From positions 42,037 through 106,036 of the forward strand of contig JBELBZ010000004.1 in the NCBI GenBank assembly GCA_042095055.1: a stretch of DNA of 64,000 nt, in the 5' to 3' direction. The DNA comes from UBA8752 sp042095055. Its GTDB lineage: Bacteria; Bacteroidota; Bacteroidia; Flavobacteriales_D; Sanyastnellaceae. This document shows, in pieces, positions 25,877 to 34,163 of the stretch (position 1 is its first letter; the number at the start of each line of letters is the position of its first letter). Both the position numbers and the translations under genes were made by a program. The notes below the pieces were generated by a model, which was given only the letters and a program-made list of their open reading frames with translations, ran no database searches and was not told the DNA's origin.

Positions 25877-28363
25877 ATGCCTGACCCGTCCAAGCAGAAA
25901 TCCAACGCTGGCCGCAAGCCCAACGCGGCTTCTAAGCGCGACCGTTTTATCGGGCCCAGCCTGCTGATGTGGGCATTGATGCTTTCGCCAGCCTTGGGTA
26001 TCGCAGCCCTGTTGATGCTGGCTTCTGCATCTGATTTGCCGGATACGGAGACGCTGGCCAACCCAAAAACGGACCTGGCCACACGCATCTACACAGTCGA
26101 CGGGGTTCAGCTGGGCAGTTTTTACCGCGAAAACCGGGCAGATGTCCGGTACAACGACTTGCCAGAATCCCTGGTTCAGGCCCTGATTTGTACGGAAGAT
26201 GTGCGGTTTAGGGACCACACAGGGGTGGACTTCAAGAGCCTGGCCCGGGCCATCATCTACCTCGCCAAACGCGGAGGTGGCAGCACCATCACGCAGCAGC
26301 TGGCCAAGCAGTTGTTTACTGAACGCTATGACCGCACGGGTTTTTTCGAGCGGGCAGTCCTCCAAAAGCCCAAGGAGTGGATCATCGCCACCCGGCTGGA
26401 GCGTCAGTACACGAAGGACGAGATCATCGGCCTGTACTTAAACCGCTACGACTTCTTGAACCAGGCTGTGGGCATCCGCAGTGCGGCCCAGGTTTATTTC
26501 GGGAAGTCCGTGCAATCGCTGGACGTTCACGAGTCGGCCATGTTGGTGGGCATGCTCAAGAACAGCGCGTTATTTAATCCCCTGCGCCGGCCTGAACTGG
26601 TGGCAGAACGCCGCGCCACCGTCTTGTCGCAGATGGCCAAATACGGCGTCTTGCCCGCCAATGACCTCGACAGCCTCAATGCATTGCCTTTGGGGTTGCG
26701 TTACCAGCGGGTGAGCCACGACGAAGGGCCAGCGCCCCATTTTCGAGAGAAACTCAGGGCTGAGGTGGGGGCGCTGTTGGATGAAAAGACGGAGGAGGGT
26801 GCCTTTGTCATTGCCAAGGCGGATGGAGCGCCCTATGATTTATACCGGGACGGCCTTGTGATCCACACGACCTTGGACAGCCGGTTGCAGGAATACGCTG
26901 AGTCGGCTGCCAACCGCCACATCCGGGGTGAGTTGCAGGCTGATTTTTGGAAGGACCTGAAGCGAACTACGGGCAACTCTTGGCCCTTCTTTTCGGAGGA
27001 TATTTTGCCCAAGGAGCAGGGCCGCATCCTCGACCGGGCGGTAGAGCAAAGCCGCAGGTACCGCCTGTCGATGGGCAAGGAGTGCCCAGAATGTGCCCGC
27101 CCCGCCTATTACATCGCCGAACGGGACAGTGCAGGTGAGCGGGTGCACTTCTGCAGACCTACCAAGGGCGGGTGCGGTCACATTTGGCCGGTGATGTCAC
27201 GCCGTCAGTTGAACGCCCAGTTCGCGGAAAAAACCCAAACGCGGGTGATGGGACTCGAAGGTTGGGTGGACACTTTGATGAGCCCCTTGGACAGCATCAG
27301 GCACCAAAAGACCCTGTTGCACGCAGGCCTCATGAGCATTGACCCGAGCAATGGAGAAATCAAGGCTTGGGTAGGAGACCTCGATTACCAGTGGTCGCAG
27401 TTTGACAATGTGAGCCAGTCTCGGCGCCAGGTGGGCTCGACCTTCAAGCCTTTCGTCTATGCGACTGCGGTGCGTTTGGGGCTCGACCCGTGCACGGAGC
27501 TGCCCAACCAGAAAACCTGCATTGACATGCCGGATGGCCAGGACCCTTGGTGCCCCGAAAACAGCGACCTCGAGTACGGAGAGATGGTGACCTTGGAATA
27601 TGCCCTCGCCAATTCCATGAACACCGTGACTGCCAAGCTCATCAAGGACTACGGCGTGCAGCGCGTGGTGGACCTCGCCCATGCCATGGGCATTGAGAGC
27701 GACATTCCTGCGGTGCCGTCCATTGCTTTGGGGGTGGCAGAATTGTCCTTGCAAGAGGTCACTTCCGCCAACGCGACGTTTGCAGGTGGGGGAGTGTGGC
27801 ATGCTCCGCGCATCATTCGGCGCATTGAAGACAAGCGGGGCAACACCATCTATGAGCCGCGCCCCCAGATCCGACAGGGTTTGGATGCGGCCACCGCTTA
27901 CCGCGTCTTGGAGATGATGAAAGGCGTAGTGGACGGCGCTTACAATGCCGAACTCGGGGTGACCAAGGGCACGGGCATCCGTTTGCGCATGGACCTCGAG
28001 CGCCGCGAATATGACGGCCTGAAAATCCCGATGGCGGGCAAAACCGGTACGACCCAATCCAATGCCGACGGTTGGTTCATCGGGCTGACCCCAGAGTTGG
28101 TGACCGGAGTTTGGGTGGGGGCTTCAGATCCCGCGATTCGCTTCTCTACCACCACCAAAGGACAGGGCGCCAACACTGCGCTTCCGATTTTTGGATTCTA
28201 CATGAAGGACGCGCTCGCGGATCCGGAGGTGGGTTTGCTCGCAGAGGATTTCAGGCCGCCTGTGGGCGTGATGGACGCTGTCCCATGCAGGGAACTGATG
28301 GAGGCGCGGGGCATTGATTTCAGGGATGAGGGCGAGGTGGAAGACGAAGATTTGTTTGAATGA
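25877..28363 (+). CDS. mrcA: Bifunctional penicillin-binding protein 1A with a Cys-rich insertion
   Basis: This 828-residue class A PBP polymerises and cross-links peptidoglycan. An N-terminal membrane helix (about 30-50) precedes the GT51 glycosyltransferase (ICTEDVRFRDHTGVD, GGSTITQQLAKQLF). The transpeptidase has the active Ser521 in GSTFKPF, the SMN motif in LANSMNTVTAK and KTG in MAGKTGTT. Between the two catalytic parts there is an unusual stretch with Cys403-x2-Cys406, Cys426 and Cys433 followed by His435 (KECPECARP, then HFCRPTKGGCGHIW). This looks like a zinc ribbon and is not part of the usual PBP1A scheme that I know. The C-terminus is acidic. Confidence 0.95.
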   Translation: MPDPSKQKSNAGRKPNAASKRDRFIGPSLLMWALMLSPALGIAALLMLASASDLPDTETLANPKTDLATRIYTVDGVQLGSFYRENRADVRYNDLPESLVQALICTEDVRFRDHTGVDFKSLARAIIYLAKRGGGSTITQQLAKQLFTERYDRTGFFERAVLQKPKEWIIATRLERQYTKDEIIGLYLNRYDFLNQAVGIRSAAQVYFGKSVQSLDVHESAMLVGMLKNSALFNPLRRPELVAERRATVLSQMAKYGVLPANDLDSLNALPLGLRYQRVSHDEGPAPHFREKLRAEVGALLDEKTEEGAFVIAKADGAPYDLYRDGLVIHTTLDSRLQEYAESAANRHIRGELQADFWKDLKRTTGNSWPFFSEDILPKEQGRILDRAVEQSRRYRLSMGKECPECARPAYYIAERDSAGERVHFCRPTKGGCGHIWPVMSRRQLNAQFAEKTQTRVMGLEGWVDTLMSPLDSIRHQKTLLHAGLMSIDPSNGEIKAWVGDLDYQWSQFDNVSQSRRQVGSTFKPFVYATAVRLGLDPCTELPNQKTCIDMPDGQDPWCPENSDLEYGEMVTLEYALANSMNTVTAKLIKDYGVQRVVDLAHAMGIESDIPAVPSIALGVAELSLQEVTSANATFAGGGVWHAPRIIRRIEDKRGNTIYEPRPQIRQGLDAATAYRVLEMMKGVVDGAYNAELGVTKGTGIRLRMDLERREYDGLKIPMAGKTGTTQSNADGWFIGLTPELVTGVWVGASDPAIRFSTTTKGQGANTALPIFGFYMKDALADPEVGLLAEDFRPPVGVMDAVPCRELMEARGIDFRDEGEVEDEDLFE

Positions 28364-28376
28364 CCAGGACGAGCAC

Positions 28377-29078
28377 ATGGCACTGAACAAGACGGTTAAG
28401 GATGCAGCAGCGGCATGCAGCGGCATTGAAAGTGGGATGACCCTGATGTTGGGTGGGTTCGGCCTTTGCGGGATCCCTGAGAACTGCATCAATGAGCTTG
28501 TCCGGTTGGGCGTGACCGACCTCACGTGCATCTCCAACAATGCAGGGGTCGACGATTTCGGGCTCGGACTGCTTTTGAAGGGCAAGCAGATTCGCAAGAT
28601 GATTTCCAGTTATGTGGGAGAGAACGACGAATTCGAACGGCAGATGCTGTCGGGTGAGCTCGAGGTGGATTTGATTCCACAGGGCTCGTTGGCCGAACGC
28701 TGCCGAGCGGGTGGGGCTGGAATCCCCGCTTTCTTCACGCCAGCGGGCTTCGGCACGGAAGTCGCCGAGGGCAAAGAGGTGCGGGAGTTCAATGGGAAGC
28801 CGCACATCCTCGAGTCTGCACTGACGGCGGATTTCGCCATCGTCAAAGCTTGGAAAGGGGATACGGCAGGCAACCTCATGTTCAAGGCGACGGCCAAGAA
28901 TTTCAATCCCGCCATGGCGATGGCGGGCCGCATCACCATCGCCGAGGTGGAGGAGCTCGTGCCCGTTGGTGCGCTCGACCCCAATCAAATTCACACGCCC
29001 GGCATTTTCGTCCAACGGATTTTCCAAGGGGCTTCCTTTGAGAAGCGCATTGAACAGCGCACGGTCAGCCAGGCATGA
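28377..29078 (+). CDS. scoA: 3-oxoacid CoA-transferase subunit A
   Basis: This 233-residue subunit of succinyl-CoA:3-ketoacid CoA-transferase has the family N-terminus with MLGGFGLCGIPENCI, followed by CISNNAGVDDFGLG and LIPQGSLAERCRAGGAGIP. The enzyme moves CoA between succinyl-CoA and acetoacetate in ketone-body or branched-chain breakdown. It starts 13 bases after the PBP1A stop. Its stop overlaps the next gene by 4 bases (ATGA). The catalytic subunit B is not next to it but lies two genes downstream at 31927, an unusual split. Confidence 0.94.
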   Translation: MALNKTVKDAAAACSGIESGMTLMLGGFGLCGIPENCINELVRLGVTDLTCISNNAGVDDFGLGLLLKGKQIRKMISSYVGENDEFERQMLSGELEVDLIPQGSLAERCRAGGAGIPAFFTPAGFGTEVAEGKEVREFNGKPHILESALTADFAIVKAWKGDTAGNLMFKATAKNFNPAMAMAGRITIAEVEELVPVGALDPNQIHTPGIFVQRIFQGASFEKRIEQRTVSQA

Positions 29079-30529
29079 GCGCATTGGCATACATCGGTCC
29101 CGGCGGAGGGGTCACACTGGGCGCTTTGGTGGTCATCCTGATTGGGGGCATCGTGCTGCTCGCCTTTGGATTCATCATATGGCTGCGCATCAAGCGTTTT
29201 CTGCGCGGTGAGGGCAAGGGCAAATGGGGCCTGAAATTGGCCTTGCAAGGGGTGTTCCTGCTGGCCTTGCTTTCCGTCTTTGGTTGGATGGCACAGCACC
29301 GGGCCAAAAAGGACCGGGATTTCGGTGCGCTGAATGGGGTGGTGGAAACCTTGTCGGGCTTTCCCGACCTGTTCAAACGCTCGGTTGAAGAGGTACAAAC
29401 CCTGCCGCAGACCTTTGTTTCCACGCCAGAAGACTTCGAGGCTGTCAACCTCTTGGAAGCGGACGTTTTGACTTTGACGGCCTACTCCAATGATGCCGAG
29501 GGCAGGACCTTGGCGGTGCGCAATCTGCGCTCGGGAGAGGTGCTGCACGAGTGGGTGCTGCCCGACACACTCGGTCCTTTGAAGCCGCACTGGCGGGTGC
29601 ACCACCCTTTGCTGCTCGAGGACCAATCGGTGGTCAGTTTCATCACCAACCGTTCCCCTTTGTTTCGCTTGGACGCAGAGGCCAATCTGGTCTGGCGTCA
29701 GGACAGCTTGAGCTTCCACCACGCCATCAACCGCGCGGCCAACGGAGACCTGTGGGTGTGTGCCATGCGCTGGGAGCGCGGTGGACGCCACATTGCTTAC
29801 CGCGGCCGCTACGCCATGGGCGATAAAACGGTGCATTTTCTGGACAACAGCGTAGCGCGCATCGACGCGAGCACGGGCCACATTCTGGAGGTGCATTCCA
29901 TGGTGGAGGTGCTCAAGGAGAATGGATTGGACCACCTCGTCTTGCGGTCTGGAGATGCACAAGACCCCCTGCATTTGAACGATGTAGAGCCGGCGTTGAC
30001 CACCTCGGAGCATTTCAATCAGGGCGACCTGTTCTTGAGCTTGCGCAACCTGCAGTGCGTCCTCCAATTCCGGCCCGCTACCGGCGAGGTGATCCGGGTG
30101 ATCGACGGCCCCCTCGCTGCGCAGCACGATGTGGACATCGTCAACGACAGCACGCTGGCCATCTTCAACAACAACACCCAAGAAAACAAGGGGGTCTACA
30201 CCAACCAAAGGGACAAATACCCGACCTCAAAGGACGAGGTAGAACTGGCCCAGTACCATTCAGAAATCACCTTGTACGACCTGTCCACTGGTGGGTTCAC
30301 GCCCCTCTTTAGAGCGGCCATGGCCGATGAGGGCATCATGACCTTCAGCGAGGGATTGCAAGAGGCCCTTCCCGGTGACCGTTGGTTCCTTGAGGAGCAG
30401 AACTCAGGGGAGTTGTGGGTGCTGGGGCCGGGCGGCGTGGAATATCACGGGGTTCACCCGAGCCACCACGTGGGGCACCACCACTTGCCGAACTGGACCC
30501 GAATTTTGGACGCGTTTCCCGCCGAATGA
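29075..30529 (+). CDS. Membrane-anchored arylsulfotransferase (ASST)-like propeller protein
   Basis: This 484-residue protein has an N-terminal AYIGPGGG motif followed by two membrane segments (about 12-35 and 48-65). The remainder is a beta-propeller with ASST-family phrases: HHAINRAANGDLWV, LHLNDVEPA, GDLFLSLRNLQCVLQFRPA and QHDVDIVNDSTLAIFNNN, where the QHD histidine is a candidate catalytic residue. ASST enzymes transfer sulfuryl groups from aryl sulfates to phenols without PAPS; activity here is inferred from the fold. It overlaps scoA by 4 bases upstream and the sulfotransferase gene by 4 bases downstream, so all three are translationally coupled. Confidence 0.82.
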   Translation: MSALAYIGPGGGVTLGALVVILIGGIVLLAFGFIIWLRIKRFLRGEGKGKWGLKLALQGVFLLALLSVFGWMAQHRAKKDRDFGALNGVVETLSGFPDLFKRSVEEVQTLPQTFVSTPEDFEAVNLLEADVLTLTAYSNDAEGRTLAVRNLRSGEVLHEWVLPDTLGPLKPHWRVHHPLLLEDQSVVSFITNRSPLFRLDAEANLVWRQDSLSFHHAINRAANGDLWVCAMRWERGGRHIAYRGRYAMGDKTVHFLDNSVARIDASTGHILEVHSMVEVLKENGLDHLVLRSGDAQDPLHLNDVEPALTTSEHFNQGDLFLSLRNLQCVLQFRPATGEVIRVIDGPLAAQHDVDIVNDSTLAIFNNNTQENKGVYTNQRDKYPTSKDEVELAQYHSEITLYDLSTGGFTPLFRAAMADEGIMTFSEGLQEALPGDRWFLEEQNSGELWVLGPGGVEYHGVHPSHHVGHHHLPNWTRILDAFPAE

Positions 30530-31923
30530 TGGCCCTGTTGCTCATTGCCTTGTCGGGCCATTTGGCATTCTGGTTCTGGCGAAGCCGGCCCGGGATCCTG
30601 ATTCGGTTGGCCAAAGACAGTGCACGGCTGGTGGACGGGATGGTGCAGCCCGGCGATGACGACGCCAAGCTTGAAGCCTTGGAGACGCGCACAGCGCAGG
30701 TGCTCATTTCGTTTGTGCTGTTCCTGTTTTGGGTGGCTGTGGGAATGGCCATCATGGTGTCCTTGCCCTGGGGCTGGGACATTGCCATGAACAGACAGGA
30801 TGGCCTCGCGGCCTTTTCCTCCTGGCAGGGGCTGCTCGCCATATCGGCAGGTGGCACCTTGGGTTTGCTTTACCCCAAAGGCAAGCCGTCCTCGTCTTCG
30901 TATTCCTCGATGAACCAGCTGGTGCACCACCTGATGCTGGATCACCTCCATTTGCAGCGCTGGTTGCACAACAGAGAAGTCAAGGGCTGGCGCAAGAAGG
31001 GCGGCATTCCGGAGCCGAAATTCCTGCTGGTGACGGGTTTGGCCAGGGCTGGAACGACCAGCTTATTGCAACGCCTGATGGAGACCGATGCCTTTAGCAG
31101 CTTGCACTATGGGCACATGCCTTTGGTGGTGGCGCCGGGGACGTGGAGCCGTTGGAACAAGCCCAAGGAGACGGCGCTCAAAGAGCGCAGCCACGGCGAC
31201 GGCATTCTTGTGGGGGCCGATTCTGCGGAGGCGTTGGAGGAACCCTTTTGGCGGTTGCGGAACGAAGCTGGATATGTTCAGGAGGATGTGCTCGAGCCGC
31301 ACAGGGTATCGGCAGAAGACCATGCGGCCTACCTCGACTTTCAGGGCCTGGTGCGTGAAAACGGCAAGGTTTACTTGGCCAAAAACAACAATGCGCTCTT
31401 GCGTTACCCTGCCTTGCGGAGCCACAACAAGGATTTCCGGGTGGTGCTGATGTTCCGCGAGCCCTTGGCGCACGCAGCTTCGCTGTTGGCCATGCACCAG
31501 CGTTACACCGCAATGCAAAGCGAGGACCCTTTTGTGAAGACCTACATGGATTGGTTGGCCCACCACGAGTTTGGGTTGGGCCACAAGCCTTTTCGTTTTG
31601 ATGCCGGAACCGGCCGAACCTCTGGATCAACATCTGACCCGGACACTTTGGAATACTGGTTGGACCGTTGGATGGATTATTACGAGCATGCCCTGACTGC
31701 GGACGCGCACGGGGTGTTGTTTGTGTCGCATGAGATGTGGAGCCGCCGTCCGTCTGAAGTTTTGGCTGCAGTGCTGGATGAGGTTGGCGTGGTGGGTGCG
31801 CCCTTGAATCTGGAACCGCATATGCGGAAGAGAAAGGCGGAGGACACAGTAGAAGCGGCGCAACTTCAGCGGGCGGAAGCCCTTTACGGCCGGCTCATGG
31901 AGCGGGCGCTACATTTGGATTGA
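30526..31923 (+). CDS. Membrane-anchored PAPS-type sulfotransferase
   Basis: This 465-residue protein has three hydrophobic segments in its first 125 residues (LLLIALSGHLAFWFW, VLISFVLFLFWVAVGMAIMV, LLAISAGGTLGLLY). The cytosolic domain follows, with a Sulfotransfer_3-type 5'-phosphosulfate loop at about 167-183 (FLLVTGLARAGTTSLLQRL) and a 3'-phosphate-binding segment (VVLMFREPLAHAASLL). It should transfer sulfate from PAPS to an acceptor that is likely membrane-bound. The start is the ATG at 30526, overlapping the ASST-like stop; a longer frame to 30415 is only an artefact of the overlap. Its stop is 3 bases before scoB. The acceptor is unknown. Confidence 0.82.
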   Translation: MMALLLIALSGHLAFWFWRSRPGILIRLAKDSARLVDGMVQPGDDDAKLEALETRTAQVLISFVLFLFWVAVGMAIMVSLPWGWDIAMNRQDGLAAFSSWQGLLAISAGGTLGLLYPKGKPSSSSYSSMNQLVHHLMLDHLHLQRWLHNREVKGWRKKGGIPEPKFLLVTGLARAGTTSLLQRLMETDAFSSLHYGHMPLVVAPGTWSRWNKPKETALKERSHGDGILVGADSAEALEEPFWRLRNEAGYVQEDVLEPHRVSAEDHAAYLDFQGLVRENGKVYLAKNNNALLRYPALRSHNKDFRVVLMFREPLAHAASLLAMHQRYTAMQSEDPFVKTYMDWLAHHEFGLGHKPFRFDAGTGRTSGSTSDPDTLEYWLDRWMDYYEHALTADAHGVLFVSHEMWSRRPSEVLAAVLDEVGVVGAPLNLEPHMRKRKAEDTVEAAQLQRAEALYGRLMERALHLD

Positions 31924-31926
31924 CCC

Positions 31927-32580
31927 ATGTTGGACAAGAACGGCATCGCGCGGCGCATCGCGCAGGAACTCAAGGACGGTTGGTACGTGAACCTCGGCAT
32001 CGGCATCCCGACTTTGGTGGCCAACCACATTCCCCAAGGCATTTCCGTGGAATTCCAGAGCGAGAACGGCATCCTCGGCATGGGGCCTTTCCCGACGGAG
32101 GCGGAGGTTGATGCGGACCTGATCAATGCGGGCAAGCAGACCATCACGGCGTTGCCCGGCGCGGTCTACTTCGACAGCGCCACCTCCTTTGCCATGATCC
32201 GCGGTCAGCACGTGCAGCTCACGGTGCTCGGCGCCATGGAGGTGAGCCAGGGGGGCGACATCGCCAACTGGAAAATCCCGGGCCGCATGGTCAAGGGCAT
32301 GGGTGGCGCCATGGACCTGGTGGCCTCGGCCGAAAACATCGTGGTCGCCATGATGCACACCAATAAGCGCGGCGATTCCAAGCTGTTGCCGGCGTGCAGC
32401 CTGCCGTTGACCGGCGTGGCGTGCGTGAAGCGGGTGGTGACCAACCTGGCCGTCCTCGACATCCGGGATGGCGCCTTCCACCTCGTGGAGCGGGCGCCGG
32501 GAGTGACGGTGGAGGAAATCCAGGCGGCGACGGCCGGCACGCTCATCGTGCCTGCGGAGGTACCGGAGATGCAGCTGTGA
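31927..32580 (+). CDS. scoB: 3-oxoacid CoA-transferase subunit B
   Basis: This 217-residue catalytic subunit has WYVNLGIGIPTLVANHIP and the catalytic Glu46 in the SENGILGMGP motif, which forms the glutamyl-CoA thioester intermediate. It pairs with the scoA product encoded 2.8 kb upstream. The gene looks more GC-rich than the preceding sulfotransferase gene by eye. Its TGA stop abuts, with no gap, the TGA stop of the convergent gene, giving the palindrome TGATCA. Confidence 0.95.
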   Translation: MLDKNGIARRIAQELKDGWYVNLGIGIPTLVANHIPQGISVEFQSENGILGMGPFPTEAEVDADLINAGKQTITALPGAVYFDSATSFAMIRGQHVQLTVLGAMEVSQGGDIANWKIPGRMVKGMGGAMDLVASAENIVVAMMHTNKRGDSKLLPACSLPLTGVACVKRVVTNLAVLDIRDGAFHLVERAPGVTVEEIQAATAGTLIVPAEVPEMQL

Positions 32581-33687
32581 TCAGTCGCAAACCATCCCGA
32601 ACGACCCGAGCAAAAGGAGGATGTCGCTCACGTTGACCACCCCATCGCCATTGAGGTCTTCGGGTCCTGTGGTGATGTCGCCAAATGCGGCCAACATCAG
32701 CAGGACTTCCGAAGTTCCGATGAGGCCATCGTTATCGAGGTCGGCCCCTTCAGGACAAGGGGAAAGGGATTCACAGGGGCTGTCTGCACCGGGAGTGGAG
32801 AAGGTCAGTCCGTAGGCCTGTTCGAACTGGGTGGGCTCTCCGTCAAAGTGGGTGCGGATCTCCAGGTTCAGTTGCCCGCAGATGCCCGATTGGCCCAGCG
32901 TGGTGAACTGACCGAGCAATTTCAGGTTGGATGCTGTCGGCAATTCCACTAACGCGTTGATGTAGTCATAGACGAACCAACCGTCCCCCATGGCAGCATT
33001 GAATTGGATGGAACTGTCATCCATATCGTCCATGAAATCGGCAGTGCTGCCGAGGGGCTGGTAGTCTTGAAACGCTTCCCCAGGTGCATGGTTTAAGGTC
33101 CACCAGGACGCTCTGTCATAGGTAGCGAAAATGGGAAAAAAGACGGGCGCGATGTTCGATGCGAAATAGCTGTTGTTGGAAGTCTGTAGTGCCGAGAGGA
33201 ACAATCCGTCGGGAGCGTTGAGCGTCAAGGGGAATTCCGCGTTGCCCCACACGCCGACAACGGTGACCCCTGGGTTGCTGACCACGGCGTAGAGCCGATA
33301 GGTGATGGCGCCGGCGGGGATGGTGTCGTTGGCGTCGATTAGATCCTGCTGAAGGGTGTCCACAGGTTCGATGAGAAGGCCGGAGATGATTCCAGTCGTT
33401 GCTTGGACCTCGGCTTGTGGACAGTTGGTGCCGAGATGGCGAGAGAGCATCAGCGCATCTTCCAAATCCCGATATCCGTTGTCGTTGAAGTCGTAGTCTG
33501 TGTTGCCGGCTACTCCATACTCAATCATGAAGAACAGCAGTTCATTGGCCGCAGTTACTCCATCGCCATTCAGGTCATAGGGACAGTCGTCTTGGCCAGT
33601 CATGTCGCTGACCGAGGCCATGACCAGTACGATGGACATGATGAATTTGACAGTGTGCGTTGCGCGTGGATTGGAGAGATGGGCCAT
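32581..33687 (-). CDS. Secreted protein with dockerin-like modules at both ends
   Basis: This 368-residue protein has a signal peptide (VKFIMSIVLVMASVSDMTGQ). An EF-hand/dockerin-like pair follows directly: CPYDLNGDGVTAANELLFFM and DFNDNGYRDLEDALML. The middle part (about 105-300) is beta-rich and resembles a cohesin-like or Ig-like secreted domain without a catalytic motif that I recognise. The C-terminus holds two more calcium-loop units, DLDNDGLIGTSEVLLMLAAF and DLNGDGVVNVSDILLLLGSF, ending FGMVCD. The ATG at 33687 is chosen; GTG at 33696 is possible. Function is unknown; calcium binding and cell-surface placement are inferred. Confidence 0.82.
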   Translation of the reverse strand: MAHLSNPRATHTVKFIMSIVLVMASVSDMTGQDDCPYDLNGDGVTAANELLFFMIEYGVAGNTDYDFNDNGYRDLEDALMLSRHLGTNCPQAEVQATTGIISGLLIEPVDTLQQDLIDANDTIPAGAITYRLYAVVSNPGVTVVGVWGNAEFPLTLNAPDGLFLSALQTSNNSYFASNIAPVFFPIFATYDRASWWTLNHAPGEAFQDYQPLGSTADFMDDMDDSSIQFNAAMGDGWFVYDYINALVELPTASNLKLLGQFTTLGQSGICGQLNLEIRTHFDGEPTQFEQAYGLTFSTPGADSPCESLSPCPEGADLDNDGLIGTSEVLLMLAAFGDITTGPEDLNGDGVVNVSDILLLLGSFGMVCD

Positions 33688-33797
33688 GGTGATCACTGTT
33701 CTTTATATAGACGGCCCTTGCGTAAAATAGTTGCTTCAACTCAGCAGGTCCGCGCGATGAGGTTTGCGATTGGAACCGATTTCAAATGGGACGGAGG

Positions 33798-34163
33798 TTA
33801 TCCCTGAAGGACAACCGTGATGCGGTCGCAGTCTCCTCCGATGGGTGGCGCAAACTTGGTGATCTCCACCTCGATGCGGTCGATGGTATCGGTGAGCGGG
33901 AGCTCGGCGCGGAGGGCCTTGAGGATGCGGCCGGCGACGTGCTCGACCAGCTTGGAGCGGATGGCCATTTCCCGGGCGCAGACGCGGTGGACGTCCACGT
34001 AGTCCACCGTTTGGGCGAGGTCGTCGGATTCGGCACTCGGGGTCAAGTCCACCCAGATGCGCACGTCCACCAGGTACTCCTGGCCGATGATGGCCTCTTC
34101 CGGCAGGCAGCCGTGGTGCGCGAAGAACCGTTGTCCGAGGACGTCGATGCGGTGACCGGTCAT
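33798..34163 (-). CDS. folB: Dihydroneopterin aldolase
   Basis: This 121-residue enzyme converts dihydroneopterin to 6-hydroxymethyl-dihydropterin in folate synthesis. The family motif FFAHHGCLPEEAIIGQEYLVD is present (catalytic Glu in PEE), with TVDYVDVHRV and the C-terminal KFAPPIGGDCDRITV. The start ATG overlaps the gltX stop by 4 bases, so it is coupled to gltX. The longer open frame to 34490 lies inside gltX and is rejected. Confidence 0.94.
   Translation of the reverse strand: MTGHRIDVLGQRFFAHHGCLPEEAIIGQEYLVDVRIWVDLTPSAESDDLAQTVDYVDVHRVCAREMAIRSKLVEHVAGRILKALRAELPLTDTIDRIEVEITKFAPPIGGDCDRITVVLQG

Noticed and set aside
32575..32586. TGATCA at the scoB junction as a regulatory palindrome
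   Set aside because: It is simply the two abutting TGA stop codons of convergent genes.
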